This document shows, in pieces, positions 22,133-30,426 of a stretch of DNA of 64,000 nt (the stretch's first letter is position 1; every line of letters begins with the position of its first letter). This DNA is from Ramlibacter sp. (GTDB lineage: Bacteria; Pseudomonadota; Gammaproteobacteria; Burkholderiales; Burkholderiaceae_C). Both the position numbers and the translations under genes were made by a program. The DNA lies in assembly GCA_019635435.1 (NCBI GenBank), contig JAHBZM010000001.1, positions 1,860,001-1,924,000 of the forward strand, given 5' to 3'. A model generated the notes under the pieces. The model ran no database searches and was not told the DNA's origin. It saw only the letters and a program-made list of their open reading frames with translations.

Positions 22133-24589
22133 TCAGGGCAGGACCGGCTGGGGGAGGCGGGGCGCGATGGCCTCGAACTGGCGCACGTCCACCGCGGCCT
22201 TGTCCATCTCGAACCAGGGATCGGGCTCGCCGTCCAGGGCAAACTGCAGCCGCTCCCACAGCGCCTTGCGGCCTTCGTGGTCGTCCAGGATGCGTTTCTT
22301 CACATAGTCCAGGCCCACGCGGTTCACGTAGTGCACCGTGCGCTCCAGGTACCAGCCTTCCTGGCGGTACAGCTCGCAGAACGCGCCGGTGTATTCGAGC
22401 ACCTCGGCCGCGGTCTTGAGCTTGACGAAGAAGTGCGCCACCTCGGTCTTGATGCCGCCGTTGCCGGCGATGTACATCTCCCAGCCACTGTCCACGCCGA
22501 TGATGCCCACGTCCTTGATGCCGGCCTCGGCGCAGTTGCGCGGGCAGCCGCTCACCGCAAACTTGACCTTGTGCGGGGCATACATGCGCCACATGGCGCG
22601 CTCCAGGTCCTTGCCCATCTGGGTGCTGTCCTGGGTGCCCATGCGGCACCATTCGCTGCCCACGCAGGTCTTCACGGTGCGCAGGGCCTTGGCGTAGGCG
22701 TGGCCGCTGGGCATGCCGATGTCCTTCCAGACGTTCTGCAGGTCTTCCTTCTTGACGCCCAAGAGGTCGATGCGCTGGCCGCCCGTGACCTTGACGGTGG
22801 GGATCTTGTACTTGTCCACGGCATCGGCAATGCGGCGCAGCTCGTCGGCCGTGGTCTCGCCGCCCCACATGCGCGGGATCACCGAGTAGGTGCCGTCCTT
22901 CTGGATGTTGGCGTGGCTGCGCTCGTTGATGAAGCGGCTTTGCGGGTCGTCCCTGGCCTCCTTGGGCCAGGTGCTGATCAGGTAGTAGTTGACGGCCGGG
23001 CGGCAGCTTGAGCAGCCATTGGGCGTCTTCCATTCCATGAAGCTGAACACGTCGGCGATCTTCATGAGCTTGTTGTCGCGGATCGCGTCGCGCACGGCCT
23101 GGTGGCCGTGGTCGGTGCAGCCGCACATGGCCTTGAGCTTGGGCGTGGCGGAGTAGTCGCCGCCCGCGGTGAACATCAGGATCTGCTCGACCAGGCCGGT
23201 GCAGGAGCCGCAGCTCGCGCTGGCCTTGGTGTGCTTGCGCACTTCGTCCAGCGTGAACAGGCCCTTTTCCTTGATGGCCTTGCAGATGGTGCCCTTGTTC
23301 ACGCCATTGCAGCCGCAGACCTCGGCGTCGTCGGGCATGCTGGCGGCCTTGCTGTGGCCTTCATGGCCGGCGTCGCCGATGTTGGACTCGCCAAACATCA
23401 GCTTGTCGCGGATGTCGCTGATGCTGCGGCCATCGCGCAGCAGCTTGAAGTACCAGCTGCCGTCCACGGTGTCGCCATACAGGCAGGCGCCCACCAGCTT
23501 GTCGTCCTTGAGCACCAGCTTCTTGTAGACCCCGCCAAAGGGGTCGCTCATCACGATCTCCTCGGTGCCTTCACCGCCCATGAACTCGCCCGCGCTGAAC
23601 AGGTCGATGCCCGTGACCTTGAGCTTGGTGGAGGTGAGGGACCCCTGGTAGCGGCCGATGCCGAACTGCGCCAGGTGGTTGGCCGCGACCCGCGCCTGCT
23701 CGAACAGCGGCGCCACCAGGCCGTAGGCAATGCCGCGGTGCGCCGCGCATTCGCCCACGCTGTAGATGCGCGCGTCGGTCACGGTCTGCAGGGTGTCGTT
23801 GACCACGATGCCCTTGTTGCAGTGCAGGCGCATGCTCTCGGCCAGCGCGGTGTTGGGGCGGATGCCCACGGCCATGACCACCAGGTCGGCCGGCGCCTCG
23901 GTGCCGTCCTTGAACCGGATGGCCTTGACCCGGCCATCGTCGCCGGCCACCAGTTCCTGCGTCTGCGCGCCCATCAGGAACTTCAGGCCCCGGTCTTCCA
24001 GTGACTTCTGCAGCAGCTTGCCGGCCACGCTGTCGAGCTGGCGTTCCATCAGCGTGGGCATCACATGGACCACGCTCACATTCATGCCGCGCAGCATCAG
24101 GCCGTTGGCGGCTTCCAGGCCCAGCAGGCCCCCGCCGATGACCACGGCATTCTTGTATTTGGCCGCGGCGTCGATCATGGCGTTGGTGTCGGCAATGTCG
24201 CGGTAGGCGATCACGCCGGGCAGGTCCTTGCCCGGGATCGGCAGGATGAACGGGTTGGAGCCGGTGCACAGCAGCAGCCGGTCGTAGCCGGCCTCGGTGC
24301 CGTCCTCGGCGCGCACGATGCGCTTGATGCGGTCCACCTCCACCACCTTCTTGCCGGCGTGCAGGGTGATGTGGTTGTCCTTGTACCAGTCCCAGGAATT
24401 GAGCACGATCTCGTCCAGCGTCTGCTCGCCCGCGAGCACCGGCGACAGCAGGATGCGGTTGTAGTTGGGGTGCGGCTCGGCGCCGAAGACCGTGATGTCG
24501 TACAGGTCCGGGCTGATCTTGAGCAGCTCCTCGAGAGTGCGGACACCGGCCATGCCATTGCCGATCATCACGAGTTTCATTTTTTTCAT
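22133..24589 (-). CDS. nirB: Assimilatory nitrite reductase large subunit NirB
   Basis: An 818-residue cytoplasmic enzyme reducing nitrite to ammonium with NAD(P)H. An FAD/NAD domain spans about 1-320 (KLVMIGNGMAGVRTLEEL, AVVIGGGLLGLEAANGLMLR). Two BFD-type [2Fe-2S] segments follow (VCGCNGVNKGTICKAI with CGSC; MCGCTDHG with CSSC), then ferredoxin-like nitrite reductase repeats and the siroheme/[4Fe-4S] ligands (CVGSEWC, GCPRNCAEAGIKD). The start MKKMKLVMIG at 24587-24589 has AGGAG seven bases upstream. Confidence 0.96.
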   Translation of the reverse strand: MKKMKLVMIGNGMAGVRTLEELLKISPDLYDITVFGAEPHPNYNRILLSPVLAGEQTLDEIVLNSWDWYKDNHITLHAGKKVVEVDRIKRIVRAEDGTEAGYDRLLLCTGSNPFILPIPGKDLPGVIAYRDIADTNAMIDAAAKYKNAVVIGGGLLGLEAANGLMLRGMNVSVVHVMPTLMERQLDSVAGKLLQKSLEDRGLKFLMGAQTQELVAGDDGRVKAIRFKDGTEAPADLVVMAVGIRPNTALAESMRLHCNKGIVVNDTLQTVTDARIYSVGECAAHRGIAYGLVAPLFEQARVAANHLAQFGIGRYQGSLTSTKLKVTGIDLFSAGEFMGGEGTEEIVMSDPFGGVYKKLVLKDDKLVGACLYGDTVDGSWYFKLLRDGRSISDIRDKLMFGESNIGDAGHEGHSKAASMPDDAEVCGCNGVNKGTICKAIKEKGLFTLDEVRKHTKASASCGSCTGLVEQILMFTAGGDYSATPKLKAMCGCTDHGHQAVRDAIRDNKLMKIADVFSFMEWKTPNGCSSCRPAVNYYLISTWPKEARDDPQSRFINERSHANIQKDGTYSVIPRMWGGETTADELRRIADAVDKYKIPTVKVTGGQRIDLLGVKKEDLQNVWKDIGMPSGHAYAKALRTVKTCVGSEWCRMGTQDSTQMGKDLERAMWRMYAPHKVKFAVSGCPRNCAEAGIKDVGIIGVDSGWEMYIAGNGGIKTEVAHFFVKLKTAAEVLEYTGAFCELYRQEGWYLERTVHYVNRVGLDYVKKRILDDHEGRKALWERLQFALDGEPDPWFEMDKAAVDVRQFEAIAPRLPQPVLP

Positions 24590-24612
24590 GGTTTGCTCCT
24601 GTAAGGCGTACT

Positions 24613-25071
24613 TCAATGCTTTCGTTCCATGTCGATGCAGACCACGGCCGGCTGGTGGTTCCAGCGCAGCGTGATCACGTAGGGGTGGCGCCGCACGCGG
24701 GCCCGCGTGCCGGTGGCGCCCTGCAGCTTCACCGGCACCGAGATCAGCAGTTCCGGCCCCAGCGACTTGCGGGCGTTGCCGCCCAGGGTGTTGGCGATCT
24801 CGCCCACGGCGTCCAGCAGGTTGCCGTCCGACAGGTCGGTCTCGTGCTGCATCAGCAGCAGTTCGCGCAGCAGGCGCGGTGGCATCGAGACGATGACCTG
24901 GCCGTTGTACGAGCCCGAGAAACTCACGATGCCGTTGAACTCGAAGCCCTCCACATCGCCGGTGCCCAGAAAGGCCGAGGTGATCTGGGGCTCCTGCGCC
25001 GTGGTGGTCCTGAAGTAGTGGCGCACCGAGTCCACAAACAGCTTGAGTTCTTCTTCGTTGAGGGTGTTCAT
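24613..25071 (-). CDS. CheX-like response-regulator phosphatase
   Basis: A 152-residue protein of the CheC/CheX/FliY phosphatase family. The single active-site signature is DAVGEIANTLGGNARKSL, with Glu91 and Asn94 forming the ExxN pair that dephosphorylates CheY-P. CheX proteins act as dimers on receiver domains. It is encoded between a CheY-like receiver (10-nt gap) and nirB (23-nt gap), so the likely substrate is that receiver. No flagellar or chemotaxis gene is nearby. Confidence 0.82.
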   Translation of the reverse strand: MNTLNEEELKLFVDSVRHYFRTTTAQEPQITSAFLGTGDVEGFEFNGIVSFSGSYNGQVIVSMPPRLLRELLLMQHETDLSDGNLLDAVGEIANTLGGNARKSLGPELLISVPVKLQGATGTRARVRRHPYVITLRWNHQPAVVCIDMERKH

Positions 25072-25080
25072 GGCGGTCCT

Positions 25081-25452
25081 TCAGCGCGCGTCGGCGACGT
25101 CCAGCAGCGCCAGCCGCAGTTCATCGTCGGTGAAGGGCTTGGCCACGAAGCCGCGGGCGCCCAGCCGCAAGGCGGCGATGGCGGTCGATTTGTCGCTCAG
25201 GGCGCTGACCACCAGGATGTTGATCCGCGGGAACAGGCGCATCAGCTCGGTGATGCACTCGATCCCGTCCATCTCGGGCATGGTCAGGTCCATGGTCACC
25301 ACCTCGGGCTGGGTCGCGCGGGCCAGCCGCACCGCCTCGGCGCCGTTGCGCGCCAGGCCCACGATGGCAACGCCCGAGAGCGCGCCGGTCTGCACCACGC
25401 GCGAGATGCGCGAGCGGATCATGTTGGAGTCGTCGACGATCAGCAGGCGCAT
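25081..25452 (-). CDS. Single-domain CheY-like response regulator
   Basis: A 123-residue receiver domain alone. The acidic pocket is Asp7/Asp8 (LLIVDDSNMIR), the phospho-acceptor is Asp55 (VTMDLTMPEMDG), with Ser83 (VVSALS) and Lys105 (GFVAKPF). No output domain is attached, so it acts by protein contact or as a phosphate sink. It lies 7 nt after the CheA-like kinase gene and 10 nt before the cheX-like gene. Confidence 0.93.
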   Translation of the reverse strand: MRLLIVDDSNMIRSRISRVVQTGALSGVAIVGLARNGAEAVRLARATQPEVVTMDLTMPEMDGIECITELMRLFPRINILVVSALSDKSTAIAALRLGARGFVAKPFTDDELRLALLDVADAR

Positions 25453-25459
25453 GGCGGGC

Positions 25460-27580
25460 TCACGAGAACTTGATCCTGAATTCGGTGAACTGGCCCGGCG
25501 TGGAGGCCAGCGTCATGCGCGCGGCCAGCCGCTGCACATTGGCCTGCACCACATCCAGGCCCACGCCCCGGCCCGCATGCATCGTCAGCTGGCCCGCGGT
25601 CGAGAAGCCGGGGCGGAAGATGTGGGCCACGATCTGCCGGTCGTTGAAGCTGTCCAGCTGGGCTTCGGTGTACCAGCCCAGCGCCAGCAGGCGCTCGCGC
25701 ACGCGCTGGGCCGACAGGCCGCGGCCGTCGTCGCGCATCGACAGCGTCCAGTCGGCCTCGCCGCGCACCAGGTGCAGATCCAGCTGGCCCTGCGCGGTCT
25801 TGCCGGCGGCCAGGCGCTGCTCGGGCGTCTCGATGCCGTGGATCACCGCGTTGCGCAGCAGCTGCACCGCGATCTCGCGCACCAGGTCACGGGCCGCGGG
25901 TTCCAGGTCGCCCTGGCTGCCCATGCGCACGGTGGCGCGGACCTGCTTGCCATCGGCGCTGGCGGCCTCGGTGGCGAGCCGGGTCAGCGCATCGTTGATG
26001 GCCTCGCCGGCCGGCGCGTCGTCGGACACGGGGCGCTGCACACCGGTCAGGCTCTTGAGCGCCGCCACCTTGTTGAGCAGGTCTTCCAGCGGCATGGGCA
26101 GGGTCAGCAGCGTGTCGCCCAGGTTGCCGCTGCCGCCACCCGAGTCACGGATGCGCTGCAGCTCGGACTCGAAGCCATGGGCCTGCGAGGCCAGGGTTTC
26201 CAGGCCGAGCGTGGCGGCGTCGCCCTTGAGCGCGTGGATGCGGCGGCAGGCCTCGTTGATGGCCCTGAGCACGGCCATCTCGCCCTGGGCCGACGAGGTG
26301 CTGCGCAGCAGGTCGTTGATTTCGAGCAGCCCGGTCTCGGCGCGCGCGACAAACTGGCGCAGCATGGCCGGGTCGGCGTCAAAGGCCTTGAGCAGCATCG
26401 CAAACTCTTTTTGCGAGCGCTGGCGCTCGTCCAGCAGGCGGGCTTCGAGTTCCATGCGGGCCGTGATGTCCTGCACCGTGACCAGCAGGTGCCGCACGCC
26501 CGCGCCTTCCTGCACGCGGTTGAAGTGGAACGACAGGTAGCGCCGATGGTCCTGGCCGAGCCGGTTCTTGACCGAGACCTCGACCTCCGACAGCGGGTTG
26601 ATGCCCTGGACCAGGGCTTCCTTGACGTGAGGCGAGAACAACAGCTCCACATAGTCGCGCGCGTCGGCCAGGGCCTTGGCCGACACCAGGGGCGCGAGCA
26701 GGGCAAAGAAGCTGTCGCCGGGCTGCAGCGGCCGGCCGAACAGTTCATGCGCCGAGCGCGACAGCTGGGAGCCAAGCCGGTGGTCGGGCGTCATGAGGAA
26801 CAGGCCCTCGCGCACGCTGACCAGGATTTCGCGGTTTTCCTCGTTGGCGGCTTCGATCGCCGCGTCCGAGGTGCGCAGGCGGCGCAGGAACTTGAACAGG
26901 ATGAATGCGAAGTTCAGCAACGCCAGCACGATGCCGCCGGTCTGGACCCGGCGCAGCGTGTTGGCCCGGTCGGAGGCCACGGCCTCCAGCGAGGTCGTCA
27001 GGTCGTTCATCAGCCCCAGCAGCTTGAGGTTGTTGGCGCGCGCATAGTCCACCGCGGCCTGGAGATCGGCGTCGGTGGCGTTGCCCGCCAGCACCGGGGC
27101 CAGGTGCTGCTGGTAGGGTGTCCACAGGGCCTGCGCCTTGCGCAGGATGTCCGCGGCCCGTTCGCTGTCGGCCGCCTGCAGGAACACCGGCTTGCCATCG
27201 CCGCCAGGGACCGTGGCGCCGTGCTGGAAGCCCTTGAGCGACACGTCAAACAGCCGCACCGCCGAGGCCAGCTCGGCCAGTTCGGCGTCGGCGGCCGTGC
27301 CCTTGGCCCGCGCCGTGTCCACCGACAGCAGCGCCTTGGCCGTGCGCTGCGACAGCATGCGCTGGCGCCCCGCGAGGTTGATGCCCAGGGCGTCTTCCGA
27401 GATCTGGAACGAGGTGTAGAAATTGAGAATCAGCACGCCCAGGTCGAACAGCAGGAAGAAACCCACCGCGATGATGATCTCGCGATACTTTCCGAAGCTG
27501 AATCGGCCTGTAGTCCTTGCCGGACGGGCATGATCAGCTATTGATTTGGTAGCAATCGGGGGGGTCATCACGGCGCTCAT
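25460..27580 (-). CDS. PilJ-domain, CheA-like membrane histidine kinase
   Basis: A 706-residue sensor kinase. Cytoplasmic N-tail 1-33; TM1 about 34-55 (EIIIAVGFFLLFDLGVLILN); periplasmic PilJ domain about 58-210 with P-box-like INLAGRQRMLSQRTAKALLS; TM2 about 214-232; a PAS-like region about 245-375; coiled linker; HPt domain with HALKGDAATLG (phospho-acceptor His449); HATPase_c of CheA type about 560-706 (QLLRNAVIHGIETPEQR, DDGRGLS, FRPGFSTAGQL, GRGVGLDVVQANV). No CheW-like (P5) domain follows, and the HPt is central rather than N-terminal. RBS GGAG is seven bases before the ATG. It is inferred to sense nitrate or nitrite and phosphorylate the adjacent receiver. Confidence 0.88.
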   Translation of the reverse strand: MSAVMTPPIATKSIADHARPARTTGRFSFGKYREIIIAVGFFLLFDLGVLILNFYTSFQISEDALGINLAGRQRMLSQRTAKALLSVDTARAKGTAADAELAELASAVRLFDVSLKGFQHGATVPGGDGKPVFLQAADSERAADILRKAQALWTPYQQHLAPVLAGNATDADLQAAVDYARANNLKLLGLMNDLTTSLEAVASDRANTLRRVQTGGIVLALLNFAFILFKFLRRLRTSDAAIEAANEENREILVSVREGLFLMTPDHRLGSQLSRSAHELFGRPLQPGDSFFALLAPLVSAKALADARDYVELLFSPHVKEALVQGINPLSEVEVSVKNRLGQDHRRYLSFHFNRVQEGAGVRHLLVTVQDITARMELEARLLDERQRSQKEFAMLLKAFDADPAMLRQFVARAETGLLEINDLLRSTSSAQGEMAVLRAINEACRRIHALKGDAATLGLETLASQAHGFESELQRIRDSGGGSGNLGDTLLTLPMPLEDLLNKVAALKSLTGVQRPVSDDAPAGEAINDALTRLATEAASADGKQVRATVRMGSQGDLEPAARDLVREIAVQLLRNAVIHGIETPEQRLAAGKTAQGQLDLHLVRGEADWTLSMRDDGRGLSAQRVRERLLALGWYTEAQLDSFNDRQIVAHIFRPGFSTAGQLTMHAGRGVGLDVVQANVQRLAARMTLASTPGQFTEFRIKFS
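27507..27554 (-). repeat. Dispersed GCTA-hairpin element, copy 4, in the kinase N-tail
   Basis: On the minus (coding) strand it reads GCTACCAAATCAATAGC, then a GC-rich core, then AAGGACTACAGGCC. It encodes ATKSIADHARPARTTG, residues about 9-25, in the cytoplasmic tail before TM1. The orientation relative to the gene is opposite to that in copies 2, 3, 6 and 7. Confidence 0.75.
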
Positions 27581-27600
27581 GGCGGGCTCCTTCCTGTGGG

Positions 27601-29430
27601 CTAGTGCTGGCTGCCGCAGTCTTCGAGGAAGCCGATCAGCTCCTCGCGCAGCTCGTAGTAGCGCGGGTGCCTGAGCAGGGCTTCACGGCTGCGCGGCCGG
27701 GGCAGGGGCACGTCCATGACCTTGCCGATCTTCGCGCGCGGCCCGTTGGTCATCATCACCACGCGGTCGGCCAGCAGGATGGCCTCGTCGACGTCGTGCG
27801 TGACCATCATGGCGGTGACCTGGTTGCGGGCCCAGACCTCCATCAGCACTTCCTGCAGGTCCCAGCGGGTCAGCGAGTCCAGCATGCCGAAGGGCTCGTC
27901 CAGCAGCAGCATCTTGGGGTTCAGCGCAAAGGCCCGGGCAATGCCCACGCGCTGCTTCATGCCGTTGGACAGGTCGCTGGCCAGCTTGTGCATGGCCGAG
28001 CCCAGGCCGACCCGGTTGAGGTAGTAGTCCACCGTGTCCTTGCGCTCGGACTCGCTGGCGTGCGGGAAGACCCGCGCCACGCCCAGCATCACGTTGGCAT
28101 GGGCGCTGAGCCAGGGCACCAGGCTGGGCGCCTGGAACACCAGGCCGCGGTCGGGCCCGGCGCTCGCGACCTCGCGGCCGTCCAGCACGATCACGCCGTC
28201 GGTGATGTCGGTCAGGCCGGCCATCATCGAGAGCACGGTGGATTTGCCGCAGCCCGAATGGCCGATGACCGAGATGAATTCGCCCTTGCGGACCTTCAGG
28301 TCGAAGCCGTCCACCACCACCTGCGGGCCCTTGGGCGTGGGATAGACCTTGATCACCTGCGAGAAGTCCACGAAGCGGTCGTCCGCAACCCGCAGCGCCA
28401 GCCCGCTCTCGGGCTTGGGCATGGCGGGCACGGGGATCTCGGCCTCGATGGTTTCGGTGAGCGCGGCGTGGCGCAGGCCGAACAGGCGCGCCGCGGTCGG
28501 CAGGCCCTGGCCGGGCTGCACATTCTTGGGCGTGAGCACCGGCAGCTGGATGATCTGCGCCGTCTGCCGGGCACTGTGCTGGTGGGCGATGCCGATCAGG
28601 TGCTCGGTGATCTCGCCGCGCAGTTGCTGGAAGCGCGCGTCGTGGTTCATCGCGCGGCGGTCGCGCGGGCGGGCGATGTCCACGGTGAACGAGGGGCCAA
28701 GCGTGGCGCGCGGGCCCATCTGCAGTGGAATGATGCGGTCGGCCACCATCAGGGCTTCGTCCACGTCATTGGTGATCAGCAGCACCGTCTTGCGGTCTTC
28801 ATCCCAGATGCGGACGATTTCGTCCTGCAGGTTGGCGCGGGTCAGCGCGTCCAGCGCCGACAGCGGCTCGTCCAGCAGCAGCACATCGGGGTTGGTCGCC
28901 AGGGCGCGGGCCACGGCCACGCGCTGGCGCATGCCCCCCGAGAGCTGGGCGGGCTTCTTGTCGGCGGCGGCGCTCAGGCCCACCATGGCGATGTAGCGCG
29001 TGACGCGCTCGGTGCGCTGGCTTGCGCTTTCAGCGGCAAACACCCGGTCCACGGCCAGCGCGATGTTCTCGCGCACGCTGAGCCAGGGCATGAGCGAATA
29101 GCTCTGGAACACCACGCCGCGGTCCGGGCCGGGGCCGGTAATGGGCTGGCCGTTCTTGAGCACGTCGCCGCTGTCGGCCTGGATCAGGCCCGCCAGCAGG
29201 CTGATCAGCGTGGTCTTGCCACTGCCCGAAAAGCCGACGATGGCCACGAATTCACCGGGCTCCACGCGCAGGTTCAGGTTCTGCAGCACTTCGGAGCGCG
29301 CGCCGCCGCGGCCGTAGCTCTTGCTGACGTTGCGCAACTCCAGGGCCGCCGTGGCGGGCACGGCCACCAGGGCCGGCGGGTGGCGTTCGCCGGCCGTGGG
29401 GGTGGGGTGGGTTTTGAGCGCGAGGTTCAT
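27601..29430 (-). CDS. Nitrate ABC transporter, fused double ATP-binding subunit (NrtC/NrtD-like)
   Basis: A 609-residue protein with two complete ABC ATPase domains in one chain. NBD1 about 28-255: Walker A GFSGSGKTT, signature LSGGMRQRVAVARAL, Walker B LLLDEPLSALD. NBD2 about 350-590: Walker A GHSGCGKST, signature LSNGMKQRVGIARAF, Walker B LLLDEPFGMLD. A linker of about 90 residues joins them. Cyanobacterial nitrate transporters use separate NrtC and NrtD ATPases; here they are fused and the NrtA-like regulatory tail of NrtC is absent. I chose the ATG at 29428-29430 because GGAG lies eight bases upstream; an in-frame ATG at 29449-29451 overlaps the nrtB stop (TGATG). Confidence 0.9.
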   Translation of the reverse strand: MNLALKTHPTPTAGERHPPALVAVPATAALELRNVSKSYGRGGARSEVLQNLNLRVEPGEFVAIVGFSGSGKTTLISLLAGLIQADSGDVLKNGQPITGPGPDRGVVFQSYSLMPWLSVRENIALAVDRVFAAESASQRTERVTRYIAMVGLSAAADKKPAQLSGGMRQRVAVARALATNPDVLLLDEPLSALDALTRANLQDEIVRIWDEDRKTVLLITNDVDEALMVADRIIPLQMGPRATLGPSFTVDIARPRDRRAMNHDARFQQLRGEITEHLIGIAHQHSARQTAQIIQLPVLTPKNVQPGQGLPTAARLFGLRHAALTETIEAEIPVPAMPKPESGLALRVADDRFVDFSQVIKVYPTPKGPQVVVDGFDLKVRKGEFISVIGHSGCGKSTVLSMMAGLTDITDGVIVLDGREVASAGPDRGLVFQAPSLVPWLSAHANVMLGVARVFPHASESERKDTVDYYLNRVGLGSAMHKLASDLSNGMKQRVGIARAFALNPKMLLLDEPFGMLDSLTRWDLQEVLMEVWARNQVTAMMVTHDVDEAILLADRVVMMTNGPRAKIGKVMDVPLPRPRSREALLRHPRYYELREELIGFLEDCGSQH

Positions 29431-29450
29431 GGGGGCGTCTCCGTGGTCCA

Positions 29451-30425
29451 TCAGCGGCGCGCAGCGAGGTTTTGCAGCACCTGCATCAGGCGGTCCAGGC
29501 CAAAGCCGATCAGGCCGATGGTGAACACGGCCACCAGGATGCGGCTGAGCGAGTCGGAGCTGCCGTTCTGGAACTCATCCCAGACGAACTTGCCCAGGCC
29601 CGGGTTCTGCGCCAGCATCTCGGCGGCAATCAGCACCATCCAGCCCACGCCCAGCGACAGGCGCATGCCCGTGAAGATGAAGGGCAGGGCCGAGGGCAGC
29701 ATGATCTTGCGCACCCGGGTGCCCAGCGGCAGCTGCAGCACGCGCGCCACGTTGACCAGGTCCTTGTCGACCGAGGTCACGCCGATCGCGGTGTTGATCA
29801 GCGTAGTCCACAGCGAGCACAGCGTGACGGTGATCGCCGAGATCAGGAACGACTTCTCGAACATCGGCTGGCCCTTGGTGACGTACACCGCGCTGACGAT
29901 CAGCGTCACGATGGGCAGCCAGGCCAGCGGCGAGACCGGCCGGAACAGCTGCACCATGGGGTTGATGGCCGCCTGCACGATGCGCGACGAGCCCGCCAGG
30001 ATGCCCAGCGGCACCGCCACCAGCGTGGCCAGCAGAAAGCCCACGAACACGGTCTTCAGGCTGGTCAGGATCTGGTCCAGGTAGGTGCGCTTGCCGGTCC
30101 AGTTGAAGTGGCGCGGCTGGTAGCTGGGGTCCTCGGCCAGGCGCTCCTTGTTGCGCGCTTCCTGGCGCGCATAGAAGGCGGCTTCCTTCTCGCGCTCGGC
30201 AAAGTGGTCCTGCACCAGCGCCACGGCCTGCGCCGCCACCTGCGAGGGGCCGGGCACCGCGCCCAGGCTGGTCTGGATCTGCGAGGCCGTGACCGACCAC
30301 AGCACCAGGAACAGGCCAAACGCCAGCACCGGCACGCCCAGCGACAGCATCAGGCTGCGCACCAGTTCGCGCGGATCGCGCCGGGCCGCGCTCAGCCCGC
30401 CCATGAGTTTGCCGACGAGTTCCAT
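29451..30425 (-). CDS. nrtB: Nitrate ABC transporter permease
   Basis: A 324-residue inner-membrane permease of the BPD_transp_1 / NrtB-CmpB family. TM1 about 27-47 (SLGVPVLAFGLFLVLWSVTA). A hydrophilic insertion of about 50 charged residues (about 70-118, DHFAEREKEAAFYARQEARN) follows before the core TM bundle. The EAA loop is ARVLQLPLGTRVRKIMLPSALPFI. It would form the membrane pore with the fused ATPase and take nitrate from NrtA. It starts one base after the nrtA stop and overlaps the alternative nrtCD start. Confidence 0.9.
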   Translation of the reverse strand: MELVGKLMGGLSAARRDPRELVRSLMLSLGVPVLAFGLFLVLWSVTASQIQTSLGAVPGPSQVAAQAVALVQDHFAEREKEAAFYARQEARNKERLAEDPSYQPRHFNWTGKRTYLDQILTSLKTVFVGFLLATLVAVPLGILAGSSRIVQAAINPMVQLFRPVSPLAWLPIVTLIVSAVYVTKGQPMFEKSFLISAITVTLCSLWTTLINTAIGVTSVDKDLVNVARVLQLPLGTRVRKIMLPSALPFIFTGMRLSLGVGWMVLIAAEMLAQNPGLGKFVWDEFQNGSSDSLSRILVAVFTIGLIGFGLDRLMQVLQNLAARR

Positions 30426-30426
30426 G

